Origin: Paraphysomonas bandaiensis
Taxonomy: Eukaryota > Chrysophyceae
Assembly: GCA_965644295.1 (NCBI GenBank)
Contig: CBFFRP010000146.1
Coordinates: forward strand, 124,001-188,000
Reading direction: 5' to 3'
DNA length: 64,000 nucleotides
The notes beneath the pieces are model-generated. The model saw nothing but the letters and a program-made list of their open reading frames with translations. It did not search any database and was not told the DNA's origin. Of this stretch, positions 45,805 through 57,192 are shown piece after piece (positions within the stretch are counted from its first letter, which is position 1; each line of letters opens with the position of its first letter). The translations under genes were made by a program, and so were the position numbers.

Positions 45805-46131
45805 GCTAGTATTGCTTTCAGTAATTAGCTAACATCGCAATTATAGATAAGTAAAATGTGGGAGCTTAGAGTTTAGTGTCTATACACCAACACACACTCC
45901 TAGATAGCAAATTTAGTGCTAAACACTGATAGACATCAAAATTAAATTATTATTCTGGCTGAGTCTACTGACTGTTATTTCATAATTCTATTTCATATCT
46001 AGTTTGAATAACTTCTCCATGTGAGGGCGCTGAAATATAGAGCACAGTTAGAAACAACAGCTACTCACATCCTTCATTATTACCTCATCTACAAGCTTGA
46101 CACTAGTTATCTACAGAATCACCACTGAAAC
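45805..46131. other. Short intergenic stretch
   Basis: Nothing is recognised between the transposon and the 3' end of the TM9SF gene. Confidence 0.4.
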
Positions 46132-49131
46132 TTAGTCACTCTTGACCGCTCCATAGATATAATTCACGAATGAGAAAGATGACATGAATCCAACAAACCC
46201 GAGCATCATGAAGAATGCATATGACACAACTCCCATGTAACCGAAATAAAAAGAACCCTGGAGAAACCCATCCATGTTGGAGCGGTGGAAGAAGTAAAAG
46301 AATGAGTAACAGTAAATGAGAAGCCCTGTAGCACCCCCATTAGCAAACGACCTCCACCACCATCTGTGGTCCTCACGCACCAACTGGAAATACAGCAATG
46401 CGATCGTAATGAACGAAGCAACCATCGTTAGCATCACAAAAGCCAAAAATAATATTCCAAATAAGGAATATATCTTGTGTCCCCAGATAGCAGCAAATAT
46501 ATAGTGAAGTTCGATATATATGGCTGAAAAAGGAAGAAACCCTGCCATGAAGAGCTGGGCAAGTGGATGGCGGTACCAAACAGTTTGCTTCGGCACTTCC
46601 CTGGGAACTTTATTGGTTCTGCAGAGAAACAAAACATACTACATTATCGCAAGAACATAAGACGTCTTGTTAATGCATACCTACAGGGTGCCTTGAACTC
46701 CTCGGTCACATTTCTGCCGGCGATAGCTCCAGCCACAGTAAGAGGGAAGTGCACGAAGACAATGATCGACAACATCAACTAAACGCAGAGAAGTTATTTC
46801 GCAAATTAACATTGAGATTGTGGCACAAAGATACACGCACACGTTAATAATATTCGTATTACCATGATGGTTGTTGCTGGAAGAGCGGCTGTCGACTCCT
46901 GAGACCACGCCACGCCGTTCACCCAACAGAAGACGGTTGATAGGGGAAGAGGAAAAACCATAGCCGTGGTTATTACATTCCACACCCAATTAGTGCCTCT
47001 GAGCTGCTTGTAAAGACGACCTGAAACGAACCCCCCTACCGCTCCACAGAGTGCGTATATGATGATAGCTGCCGTAAGGAGAGCTCCACGGCGAGTAGCT
47101 TTGAACACTTCCAGTAAGACAAAAGACAGGAGGATTATTGTAGTAGTAAATATTTGTGCGCCAGTTCCCACACAGGCGGTAAAGAGAGATAAATGCTGCG
47201 GAGCACGGAAAACGTCACCATTGATCATTTTCCAGCCGGTTTCCTCCTCAGCAATTTCATCCTATACAAGAAAAAATCGTTAAAACACAAATGCACTATA
47301 GGTGCAGACTATTTCTTAATATTTTTACAATAAAACAATTCGTGTTTGTATGTCTCATCCATCAGTCTTGTCTTCAAACAGTTTCAGACAATGTGATTTC
47401 GTTTTAGCAATCATCGACATACATATTCATATATACAATACAACGTAGCGATAGTGTTTGTATGTCTCATCCATCAGTCTTGTCTTCAAATAGTTTCAGA
47501 CAATGTGATTTCGTTTTAGCAATCATCGACATACATATTCATATATACAATACAACGTAGCGATAGTGTTTGTATGTCTCATCCATCAGTCTTGTCTTCA
47601 AATAGTTTCAGACAATGTGATTTCGTTTTAGCAATCATCGACATACATATTCATATATACAATACAACGTAGCGATAGTGTTTGTATGTCTCATCCATCA
47701 GTCTTGTCTTCAAATAGTTTCAGACAATGTGATTTCGTTTTAGCAGTCATCGACATACATATTCATATATACAGTACAACGTAGCGATAGTGTTTGTATG
47801 TCTCATCCATCAGTCTTGTCTTCAAATAGTTTCAGACAATGTGATTTCGTTTTAGCAATCATCGACATACATATTCATATATACAATACAACGTAGCGAT
47901 AGTGTTTGTATGTCTCATCCATCAGTCTTGTCTTCAAATAGTTTCAGACAATGTGATTTCGTTTTAGCAGTCATCGACATACATATTCATATATACAGTA
48001 CAACGTAGCGATAGTGTTTGTATGTCTCATCCATCAGTCTTGTCTTCAAATAGTTTCAGACAATGTGATTTCGTTTTAGCAATCATCGACATACATATAT
48101 ATAAAAATCTCTTAAATAATCCATATATATAACTTTGAGTTACATGTAGTAGTTTGTACAGTAAAAGTAGTACATACCTCGTCGACTTCCATGTACCTCG
48201 AGAAATCCTTTTTCAAAATTCGCATAAGAATAATCGCCAAGAATGTGGTTAGCAAGAGTACTAGCACCATAGAGTTAAACATTGATAGCCAGTGAATTTC
48301 GAAAGTAGATGGAAGAAAGGCGGATCCTTCATATCGTTTCATGCGATCCTCGTACTTAACATCTGGCTGGTGGACCCACTCAACGGAGTAGGAGAACACA
48401 ATCTAGTAGCATAATTAGTACAAAATCAAACGTTGGAAAAATACAGTACTATATAAATGAGTTTTACCTCTTGTCCTGTGACAGCATCTGTAATATCAAC
48501 ACGTCTCTTGGGATCCGTGGTCACATTGGCAGACACAATTTGATCGTTGTTAAAACCGATACTGAAGTGAAGGTGGGGGTAAAGGTACACTCGTGCACCT
48601 TGGATTGATTTTCCTAGGAGGAATTCTTCGTGCGCCACTTCACCAACGTATCCCCACATAGGTAGATCGTCCACAAACATTTCAAAAAAATAATCGTCTT
48701 CAATAGCATCTTTAAACTCTTTAAGCTGCACATAACATTAAATATGACACAAACAATATAGAAATAGTCGAACATACATCCTCTACATCCATGTATTCCT
48801 CACAGAGAGACCTCCATGGCACAGGGTCCATAAATGTTAAGTCATAAGGGGTGGCAACTTTACGAGATCCAGCTAACGTCTCTCCTAAATCCTGTTTACG
48901 TCTACGTTGTTTTCCAGTACGACGACAATATGGCAGGGAATAGTACTATATATATATATATTATAAGGCTTAATTCATTATATAGACTGTACTTACAGGG
49001 TATGTTTCAGTTGGGTTGTTAAACGGGCCTACTGTATTCGCAACTATCGTGATACGCTCATGATTAGAATATCTTGCCCCATCTACAGTACCCCATACAA
49101 TAAAGCTAACTAAACTTAACAATATGAGCAT
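46132..49131 (-). CDS. TM9SF / nonaspanin (EMP70 family) membrane protein, 589 aa
   Basis: Seven exons (49131-48997, 48945-48778, 48725-48468, 48402-48178, 47261-46863, 46778-46681, 46618-46132) give 589 residues in consistent phase. A signal peptide (MLILLSLVSFIVWGTVDG) precedes a lumenal domain with the family motif VGPFNNPTETYPYYSLPYC and LGETLAGSRKVATPYDLTF. Nine membrane segments follow (about 225 onward). Family signatures include EIHWLSMFNSMVLVLLL, GWKMINGDVFRAPQ, YHxxYIFAAIWG-type ELHYIFAAIWG, DHRWWWRSFANGG and a C-terminal FVNYIYGAVKSD; human and yeast members end similarly in a KxD-type Golgi-retention tail. Nonaspanins act in the Golgi and endosomes in sorting of membrane proteins and in cell adhesion. 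Intron 4 is 916 nt, about 15 times the usual length, because it contains a minisatellite. Confidence 0.93.
47342..48100. repeat. 112-bp minisatellite, about 7 copies, inside a TM9SF intron
   Basis: The unit starting GTGTTTGTATGTCTCATCCA recurs at 47342, 47454, 47566, 47678, 47790, 47902 and 48014, exactly 112 bp apart with near identity. Copies 4 and 6 share two variants (GCAGTCATCG and ACAGTACAAC in place of GCAATCATCG and ACAATACAAC), showing expansion by dimers. Confidence 0.92.
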
Positions 49132-50650
49132 TTTTCTATATCATGAATATATATATATATATATGGTCCTGTGGTGTTATATCTGCCTATGCATACATAG
49201 AGTAAAGTCGCACCGGTCATATGGATAGTAAGTCAAATCAACACCAAACTACTTACAGAGGAAGTGGAAGTGAACTCTGCAGCCCATGAGGTATCTTCAA
49301 GGGGTAAAAGGTCACCTCATATTTTCAGTTTTCTATATATCCTTGGGTTCGGTTTTGCCCAATATACTATGACGTATAGACGCAGTTATACAGCAGGAGT
49401 ATCTTCTTGCATATGGTATGGACACGTATGGGCAGGCAGCATCATAGTTTTCGGAAATATATTGATGCAAAATTCCTCTATATTACTGCAATGCAACAAC
49501 GGTTGTCTCAATATTCGAGGCATCTCTGAACAAAAATATACAAAAGATGCCGATACGCATCACAACTCGTTTCATGTTAAGATTTCTATCATCATGGTGT
49601 AGTGTATGTGACGTTATATCTTGTATTTTAACTTTGAAATTTCGAAATATAATTGAAACCAATGATTCTTTTTCTCGTTACAGCGAAAGCTAATAGAGAG
49701 GAACAGACACCCTTACATATACGTTTGATAATAGATGCAAATGTAAAAGAACACCTTCAAATGAACCGATTAACAACTCACTGGATTTATTCTCATTATT
49801 TGTCACCGTCCATATACAGTGACACAACTATGTCCACTCTCTCTGTAATCCGATAGGTAGACCGTGCTGTCATAATGTTCATACGGTGGTGTAGAAGGCA
49901 GTTCAAGTCTGGGTATGAAAGAGAATGGATGGAGTACGAAAATTGACAGAGAAGTTTATCTATAGAGGATAAGGCAGCTCCGAATTCTAAAATCATGTCT
50001 AATTTTATGCGAAATTCATCATAATTCCTAATTGGAGTGTAGAAACGTTGAAGTTCAGAAGTTAGTTAATTGTGAAGTTCATTGAAGCTATCAGCTTTTG
50101 TTAAGTTCTTATGGTAGTTATATATATTTATAGATATTGTAGCACAATCATGTAGCTACACTCTCTCTGCAGTCAAAATGTAATGAAAGAAAGTGTATAA
50201 TGTAGTTAGTGCTGTCATTAAGGTAGAAAATGAATTCATTTTTTATATTGCTTTTATTTTGTCGTCGTCTTCATATTTCAGTTCATAAGGTAGTTCTAAA
50301 TTGTAGAATATGTAGTAATTTCTGCGAAATTCACATGGGTGTTACATAGAAGTTTGAAATAATGGACAAGTAAAAACGAGGGGAGCCCCTCATATTGCCA
50401 CCACACCAGCAGAACATATGCTTTGAAGACAAGAGATATAGTATTAAAAAATTACTTCAACGGTCAAAATTGTAGCATATATGTTAGAGAATGATTTATG
50501 CTATACTGACCAGTGTATTTACGTCAGCATAGCTATAACAAAGCAATTATCGGACAACCGCTCACTAGAGTGCATAAATATAGCTTCATATGGCAGCATC
50601 TCATATCAACACAAATTACACACACCGAATTATATTATACAGTACGTATA
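49132..50650. other. Intergenic region
   Basis: No gene is recognised. A segment at 49498-49550 (GGTTGTCTCAATATTCGAGG ... GAACAAAAATATACA) matches 5641-5692, so it belongs to a dispersed repeat. A (TA)n run lies at about 49148-49164. Confidence 0.45.
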
Positions 50651-51289
50651 CTAGTTAGTAGGTGCTCCGTCCGTGATATCTACATTTCCAGAGCAGTTCT
50701 TTTCGGGATACTTAGATGATGATGTACATTTATGTACAGCTGCTTTTTTAATACCAGCTTTAAGTGCTTTTAAATCTGAAACAACTGTAAGACAAGAAAT
50801 GCAAATACATGTGAACTTACCTATCAATATACTCTCGATATGAGGAAGAAGAAGTGGTTTGAGCATTACATCGTTTACACCACTGGCGACAAACTTCTCT
50901 TCGTCTTCTTCGGTGATATCACCAGTCACACCAATTATCAAACTTGAATAACCCAATTCTCTTATTTTCGCTGTAGCCTCAATACCACCCATTACTGGCA
51001 TTATTGAATCCATGAATATTATATCAAACGGCGCGTTATTGGCGATAGATGAGCTTATTACATCAACTGCCGCCACACCGTCTTCAGCCAAAACAACTTC
51101 CTCAAAGAAATCATTTATTGTCCGGCTTAACATTTTTCTATTGAATTTAGAATCATCTACGACCAGAGCTCTTGAAAACTTAATGACATGGTGGTCCCCC
51201 ATTTCATTCTCATAGTACTCCACAAGGTCACGCTCGTTCACTTTACTCACCTCCCGGTTCTGAGATTCTCTGCGGATGATAGCTCCCAT
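50651..51289 (-). CDS. Stand-alone response-regulator receiver (REC) protein, 200 aa
   Basis: Exon 1 is 51289-50821. A 36-nt intron with GT-AG ends (50820-50785) leads to exon 2 (50784-50651); since 36 is divisible by 3 the intron could also be retained without a frame change (212 aa). The receiver domain spans about residues 39-155: FSRALVVDDSKFNRKMLSR with the acidic pair, DIIFMDSIMPVMGG with the phospho-accepting Asp, IIGVTGDITEEDEEK with the conserved Thr, and NDVMLKPLLLP with the conserved Lys. All catalytic residues are present. There is no output domain; the ends are short and charged, so it may act as a phosphotransfer partner of a hybrid histidine kinase, like SKN7/SSK1 receivers or CheY-like proteins. 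It is divergent from the eL42 gene. Confidence 0.85.
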   Translation of the reverse strand: MGAIIRRESQNREVSKVNERDLVEYYENEMGDHHVIKFSRALVVDDSKFNRKMLSRTINDFFEEVVLAEDGVAAVDVISSSIANNAPFDIIFMDSIMPVMGGIEATAKIRELGYSSLIIGVTGDITEEDEEKFVASGVNDVMLKPLLLPHIESILIGKFTCICISCLTVVSDLKALKAGIKKAAVHKCTSSSKYPEKNCSGNVDITDGAPTN

Positions 51290-51688
51290 CTTCGTGTCGT
51301 TAATGGACCTTAGAGGGATTACTTAATCAGACAGAGAGAATATATCTCGTCTATACTAGGTCAATAGAACATATATGATGCCTATTGTGCCCTTATGGCC
51401 ATCGTCACCCAACTAGTTTCCCTTTTGTGCATCATATCCATATCATAAAACAACAGCCTCAATTTTTGGTAACTGCTTTTTTGTATTTCTATAAAACTGA
51501 AAAAAAGGGAGATGACTTTTAAAGATATTTTTTACGGATGGTAAGATGTGGGGTGTTTTGTACTGAAAATAATAATGGTGAATGTTAATGTAATGAGACT
51601 ATACATTTCAGCTGTCTGAAGAACTCACTAGATACAAAGTATGAAATATTAATCAAGTAAATTTTCCATTTTCTTACATTGTTGTAGG
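51290..51688. promoter_or_regulatory. Divergent promoter region between receiver and eL42 genes
   Basis: The 399-nt interval separates two divergently read start codons and must contain both promoters. TTGTTGTAG at 51679-51687 is a likely splice acceptor directly before the eL42 ATG, implying a 5' non-coding exon, as is common for ribosomal protein genes. No core element is identified. Confidence 0.4.
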
Positions 51689-52107
51689 ATGGTTAACGTT
51701 CCCAAGGAGAGAAAGACTTTCTGCAAGGGCAAGAAGTGCGGCAAGCACACCCTTCACAAAGTTACCCAGTACAAGGCTGGTAAGGCCTCCAATTTCGCTC
51801 AGGTGTGTGTGTTTCACAATAAATAATGAATAAAAATATAATTATTTTGTTGATGTAGGGTAAGAGAAGGTACGACAATAAGCAGATGGGTTTTGGTGGT
51901 CAGACCAAGCCCGTCTTCCACAAGAAGGTGTGATACTTGTTAGCAAATTTTGAGACTACATGTGACACAAAATATATATAGGCCAAGACCACCAAAAAGA
52001 TCACGCTGCGTCTTGAATGCAAAGAGTGTAAGGCTAAGAAGCAGTTGTGCATTAAGCGCACAAAGCACTTCGAGCTTGGAGAAAAGAAGAAAGTCTCGCA
52101 ATACTAA
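51689..52107 (+). CDS. RPL44: 60S ribosomal protein eL42 (L36A/L44), 102 aa
   Basis: Three exons (51689-51802, 51859-51927, 51982-52107) encode 102 residues, close to the usual 105. The sequence follows the family from the first residue: [20 protein letters not shown] with a CxxxxC zinc pair, [19 protein letters not shown] central motif (here [20 protein letters not shown]), and a second zinc pair in [11 protein letters not shown]. It is a core protein of the large ribosomal subunit located at the E site, and the GGQ-like loop contacts the tRNA 3' end. The residue after the GGQTKPVF motif context is the site that determines cycloheximide sensitivity in fungi; here it reads [15 protein letters not shown], i.e. 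Pro at the classical position. Confidence 0.97.
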
Positions 52108-52884
52108 ATTGCTTGTTGATAGACTGCCATCTCTTAATCTAATGATCATTCTTCAGTAAGTGAGCTATTTACTTTGAAATTATAGATATGGTAAATATGG
52201 GAATGTAGTGCATATTGCAATTCTATTGCTTTTTCGATAGCTCGGTAGAATCGCCTTTTGACATAGTTCAGCTAGAGTATCTGATTCTAGTCTCCTTTTA
52301 GTTAAAGGGAATGGTAATTAGAAAGTGTATGTCGTGACGAAAGCAGTGCTAGTGAGTCGTATGTGAACACCATGACCTTGTACTACTATTCAACAGCGCC
52401 ATAATCCAGATATTACTCAAGTATGTAAAACATGCAACATGATTACTACGTAAATATATACACTTGAAGGACTACTTAGCTAGTATTAGTGTGGATTAGA
52501 GCAGAGTGTGTTGTAACCATAGAGAAGTAGTCATGCGTAATTTCAAATTATAGGTGAGGTGTCATTGTTGTATTATTGTCCCACTGTTTTCATCTGGGGC
52601 TATATTATCCCTATGGCGTTAAGAGTGTTTTATTGAACAATTACAGATCAAACTAACACATATACTGAAAAGAAGTATAGTATATTAATTTAATTGCTTT
52701 GCTGAGAAGGGGAATGGGAAGAAATTATAACACTGTAGACTATAGACTGGAACATCGAATTTGTAAATAATAGCAATGAAGCCCGCACTTAACATTCTCT
52801 CGTAATATTTTTTATATACTATCTTACAAGTAAAGCATATACGACAACAAACATTTATTGGGTATTATTAACCAATTCCTCGTG
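52108..52884. other. Intergenic DNA between convergent genes
   Basis: No gene is recognised; the stretch separates the 3' ends of eL42 and the TDP2-like gene. Confidence 0.45.
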
Positions 52885-53916
52885 CTACATTTTAGTCAGA
52901 TCATGCACCTTGTCTTTTTCCTTCTCTGTAGGTGAAACAGTGGAGCTCAATTGATTTGACTCAGAATGGAAACGACTCAAGGCAGCATTTAGCATTTTCG
53001 CCCGTTTTGCTTCATGACTAATATTCGAGGTAGCCTCTGCTGCTCTCTTGCTTTCATTTACTCTTCTCATCGTTCCGTCATTTGCCTGTTCTTCACTATG
53101 CCCTAATGTATCCTCGGACTTCGATTCTAGACAACGAGGTCTTTCTGCAACGTTGCATTGAGGAAGTCCAACCTCAAGCACTATGGCACTGTGGTCAGAT
53201 AGCACTTCTCCTGAGACATCATCCGTCCCAGCAATTAATTCAAACGAACACACTTCGACATTTTCGAATTTGTTATGATACACTCTATCGAACCGCGCCT
53301 TTATGTGAGTACTACCGGGCAAATGCCATGTAATTTTAGTTTGTTGCGATGACCCTGCATCCACCCAACAATCGGCTATACAGTTTTTCCTACCATGATG
53401 TGCACTGACTTTATTGATAGCTGCTTTAGCTTCGGAATCTCGCATGTTCAAGTCTCCCGCAAGAAAAGCTGGACCATCATTCTCTGCTAACATCGAGAGA
53501 CACTCTTCTAACTGTGCAACACGTTGTGGTGAAGATTCTTTACAACTTTCCAAATGAGAGCAAACTATAAGAACATCTTTACAACCCGTGCATTTTGCCG
53601 ATATAACGATCATATCTCTAAACATACGACTCTGTGCAAGAGGGGACTGAAACTTCTTCCGGTTAAAAGCATTTAATTTTACATTCGAACGAATATATCC
53701 TACACAAAAATAAGGAGCTTCTGGAGCATTCTGTTCTGTAGCAATATATCCGCTAGATGTGAGTATAGTCTGAATATATGGGAGAGTATCATGAGTAACT
53801 TCTTGGAGAAGTATAACATCAGGTGCGGCAGATAGAAGACATCCACAAATAATATGCGTCCGATCACTTAAATTATCATCATTTAGGCCATCTATATTCC
53901 ATGTAATTATCTTCAT
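52885..53916 (-). CDS. TDP2: TDP2-like tyrosyl-DNA phosphodiesterase (EEP family), 343 aa
   Basis: A single-exon frame of 343 codons starting at ATG 53916. The endonuclease/exonuclease/phosphatase fold motifs are all present in order: IITWNIDGL (about 3-11), ILLQEVTHD with the metal-binding Glu, CSHLESCKE, FLAGDLNMRDSEA, ADCWVDAG, KARFDRVYHN and VLSDHSAIVLEV with the catalytic His. The combinations TWNIDGL, SHLES and GDLNMRD are typical of TDP2, which removes tyrosine of stalled topoisomerase II from DNA 5' ends. The C-terminal 90 residues are disordered, basic and Ser-rich (KRAAEATSNISHEAKRAK). There is no N-terminal UBA domain as in animals. It is divergent from PTPA. Confidence 0.9.
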   Translation of the reverse strand: MKIITWNIDGLNDDNLSDRTHIICGCLLSAAPDVILLQEVTHDTLPYIQTILTSSGYIATEQNAPEAPYFCVGYIRSNVKLNAFNRKKFQSPLAQSRMFRDMIVISAKCTGCKDVLIVCSHLESCKESSPQRVAQLEECLSMLAENDGPAFLAGDLNMRDSEAKAAINKVSAHHGRKNCIADCWVDAGSSQQTKITWHLPGSTHIKARFDRVYHNKFENVEVCSFELIAGTDDVSGEVLSDHSAIVLEVGLPQCNVAERPRCLESKSEDTLGHSEEQANDGTMRRVNESKRAAEATSNISHEAKRAKMLNAALSRFHSESNQLSSTVSPTEKEKDKVHDLTKM

Positions 53917-54426
53917 TGTTATATAAGGTCTATGCTGAGGATACTATTTGCTTGATGTGTTAAGACTTGAGATTCACAGCTACACTCCAGCTGGAGTTCC
54001 TCTACTGGTACAATACTTGCAAGTAGAATAGAATAAAATGACAAAAATGATTTTTTCAACTGAAAAAGAAAAATATTGAAGACAAAAATGAAAGCAAAAA
54101 ACACTTATATGTGGAACAGTCGATATACAAGGAATTCCTACAAATAAGTATACAGGTGTGTATGTATGTATGTATGTATGTATGTATGTATGTATGTATG
54201 TATGTATGTATGTATGTATGTATGTATGTATGTATGTATGTATGTATGTATGTATGTATGTATGTATGTATGTATGTATGTATGTATGTATGTATGTATG
54301 TATGTATGTATGTATGTATGTATGTATGTATGTATGTATGTATGTTCTCCTGAAGAATTCTTGTTGATTCAGCTCAGGTCTCGTGATTGCACTATAGCTT
54401 TTGAGCTACTTACAACCATCTGTCAA
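53917..54426. other. Divergent intergenic region with long (TATG)n microsatellite
   Basis: The 510-nt interval between the TDP2-like and PTPA start codons holds both promoters. Its centre (54157-54343) is an uninterrupted (TATG)n run of about 46 units. An alternative 5' exon of PTPA ending at about 54151 (GTATACAG followed by GTGTGT) cannot be excluded; the microsatellite would then be in an intron. Confidence 0.6.
54157..54343. repeat. (TATG)n microsatellite, about 46 units
   Basis: A perfect tetranucleotide run. It gives open frames of CMYV repeats that are not genes. Lengths of such tracts are usually variable between individuals. Confidence 0.97.
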
Positions 54427-55790
54427 ATGAACGCTTGTGATAGACCTCATCGAGGTATATTCAGCGCCGCTGATCTCGAAGAATTTAAACAATCTGAATC
54501 GTACAGCGAAATAACTAAGTTTGTGCGACTGTGTGGCAACGCTGTAACAGGTTTAAGAATAAGCGATGTTAGTCATATTCCAGAGGTGTTTTAATTCCGC
54601 TGCATAGTCACTATAGTAGTATAATGCATATGTTATCTATTTAGGCTGTTGCATCGATTGAGAATTTTATGAACACCCTGGAGCAATGGGTAGATGAAAT
54701 ACCTCCTATACAACAGCCGATGCGTTTTGGGAATAAAGCCTTCCGCCAATGGCACGAACGTTTGGAACAGGTTTGTATGGTTATACTGAATATGATGCAA
54801 CTAATAGTTATTGCCTTGTAGAATGCTCCGGATTTTGTAGCAAGTTTGCTACCACATGACAAGAGGCAGTATTCGCCGGAATTGCTAGCATATTTCAGTG
54901 ACTCATTTGGAAATACGAGACGCATAGATTATGGAACTGGTCACGAGGCAAATATGGCGTTTTTTTTTCTATGTCTTCTCAAAATTGGTGTCATACGTGA
55001 ATCCGACCTTGCAGCACTTATTCTTCGGAGTTTTAGCGCATACGTGAAGACTATGAGAAAGCTTCAGAGTACATATCTCTTGGAACCTGCAGGTTCTCAT
55101 GGGGTGTGGGGATTAGATGATTACCACTGCCTTATATTCGTGTGGGGGTCAGCTCAGGTATGAAGTCATTGGTATAAGGGTTAGCTTTGACTTCCGTAGT
55201 TGGTTGACCATTCAGAAATTACCCCGAAAAGTGTCAGAGACTCTAATACTGTTTCGTATTATGCCGATGAGTATTTGTATTTGGAAGGGATACGGTTAGT
55301 ATTTGGAAGAGTTTACGTGTTGCTTAATCACTGCCATCATAGGACCATTTACAGAATAAAGTCGTCAGCCCCTTTCGCAGAAACTTCCCCAATGCTATAT
55401 AGCATTAGGTCAGTGTGATAAACTTCCTTTTATTCCACAGTAACGTTACTGCAGTGACCTTAAAGATTGGAAGGCGGTATACACTGGAATGCTCAAGCTT
55501 TTTGGGGGTGAGGTGCTACATAAGCTACCTGTGGTTCAGCACATGGTGTTCGGTTCTCTTCTGCGTTGTACATGGAGCCCCAGTGGTTCAGAATCATTGC
55601 CAGCTGCATCTGGATCGTCAGGCACATCAGAAGGTGTTCCTCCTCTTCCTAGTTCCAGTATTGATACACCGCGACAATCAAGTATGTATTCCTTGTAAGT
55701 TGTCTACACTACTTATATGCTTTAGCAGACTCTTCTTCAGTGTGTCAAGAGGCTGCTACTGTTGCGCCATGGGCGAGCAATCAAAAATAG
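54427..55790 (+). CDS. PTPA: PP2A phosphatase activator (PTPA / Rrd), 357 aa
   Basis: Seven exons (54427-54585, 54645-54770, 54822-55157, 55200-55294, 55343-55408, 55455-55681, 55726-55790) give 357 residues with consistent phases. Family motifs in order: MRFGNKAFRQWHERLE, RRIDYGTGHEANMAFFFLCL (nucleotide and peptide-binding region), STYLLEPAGSHGVWGLDDYH, IFVWGSAQLVDHSEITPKS, SSAPFAETSPMLYSI and LKDWKAVYTGMLKLFGGEVL followed by HKLPVVQHMVFGSLL. The C-terminal motif VAPWASNQK resembles the APWA ending of many PTPAs and fixes the last intron. PTPA is a peptidyl-prolyl isomerase-like chaperone that activates and loads metal into PP2A catalytic subunits. The start was placed at MNACDRPHRG, just before the conserved N-terminal helix. 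Confidence 0.93.
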
Positions 55791-57192
55791 CTGAATGCAG
55801 CATCATTTTCGTTACCTGGGTAGTACTGTTCTTTGTCATGCGTATGTTGACTAGGTTTTTTCCGAGTCACATTAATTTAGTTACACAACAATAATTTAAT
55901 CCAACGCTTTCGTGACTATCTTATATCTATTTCGGCCTTGTCATATATATATGCTAATATATACTATTTCTTCAAAGTAGTACTCACTGCCGAAGTGCTG
56001 TGTCGTGTGTGTTTTCGTTACGATTAGTTGCTAATTTGAAGCATGCTTAAGTGAGAGCAAGCAGCAGGCACGCACACCCATCTTTGAGGTTCACCCTGCA
56101 GTAACTATTTTATATTTGATGTAAGATGTAGAATACGAGTAGTTTTTTATCTAAGCTGTTTTTATATTGGCCGGATAGTACTAGTTCTATATTTCGCAGC
56201 TATATCAGTATATATCTATCAGAGTACATGCTCTCTATGAAAGCACTGTGTTTAATATTATGTAGATTTATAAAACAATAATAAATTCAACGGCATCATG
56301 TTATTTATATATTCAAGTTTAAGTGTATGAGCGTTGGGGTTTGCACTGAAAGTACGTTGTGTTTCTTACGAGTTGTGTTTAAATTTCCGATATGCAGTAG
56401 CTTATACTCTTGACGACACTAATATTCTCTTTGCTGTATACGTTTTATATTTTTATATTTTTATATTTTCTGAAGTCACCAACTATCAAGAAGGTGTTGT
56501 TGCACAGGGCTCACATAACATGGACTGCTTGCGCAAAAGCCTGTATGGGTGAAATTATATATTTCCTGTTGGCAATGAGGGCTATGTGTGTGCAGATTAC
56601 TATTGATTTCATACTACAGCCCTTGGTGATTGTGATACCAGTCAAAAACATGTCAACTTCTTGATGATAAGAGCATAGATGCTCTTATTCGGGTGGAGAT
56701 AGATGTGTAATCAGTGTTCACAACTATCGCTACACATACCACAACGATGCAACTCTTACAGCACGCCTCTGTGCATTATGGGACAATAGACACCTATGTC
56801 ATGGAATCACACACTGAATACGCGTATGTAATCGGTATTTTCGGATTTCGTGAGGTGAAAAGTCCAGTTTCTCATCTCATATAACTTCAAAACTATGGTT
56901 TTTCGATAGCCTCTGGAATGTCAGTCATCATAAGACTTAGCTCTATCTATAGCGCACTGCTGCTGTAAGATATATGGCGCTAATCCACATCACATCGTCT
57001 ATTGAGTGTCTTAATTCATCTACAGCATAGCTGAATCCTCATGAAATCTGACTATCAATTATTCACAGTGTGCAGCATATATGATCCAGGTCACTGGTGT
57101 CTGATATATGAGGTCAAGTTCAGCTCAGTGTCTGACAGTCTCTGGATATGCTGCATGGATAAAAGTCTATATACGAATATCAAAGTTAATAC
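55791..57192. other. Intergenic region
   Basis: No gene is recognised. A perfect 10-bp inverted repeat (ATAAGAGCAT-AG-ATGCTCTTAT) lies at 56667-56688. CACTGCTGCTGTA near 56963 resembles the recurrent intergenic motif. Confidence 0.45.

Noticed and set aside
47342-48100. Regularly spaced repeats as a possible CRISPR array
   Set aside because: Units are contiguous 112-bp tandem copies with no unique spacers, in an intron of a eukaryotic gene.
54111-54426. PTPA exon reading through the (TATG)n tract
   Set aside because: The tract only adds CMYV repeats; the conserved N-terminus begins at the ATG at 54427, and no ATG opens the upstream frame.
55700-55894. Hydrophobic C-terminal extension of PTPA (VVLFFVMRMLTRFF)
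   Set aside because: It is in another frame; the frame giving VAPWASNQK fits the usual PTPA ending.
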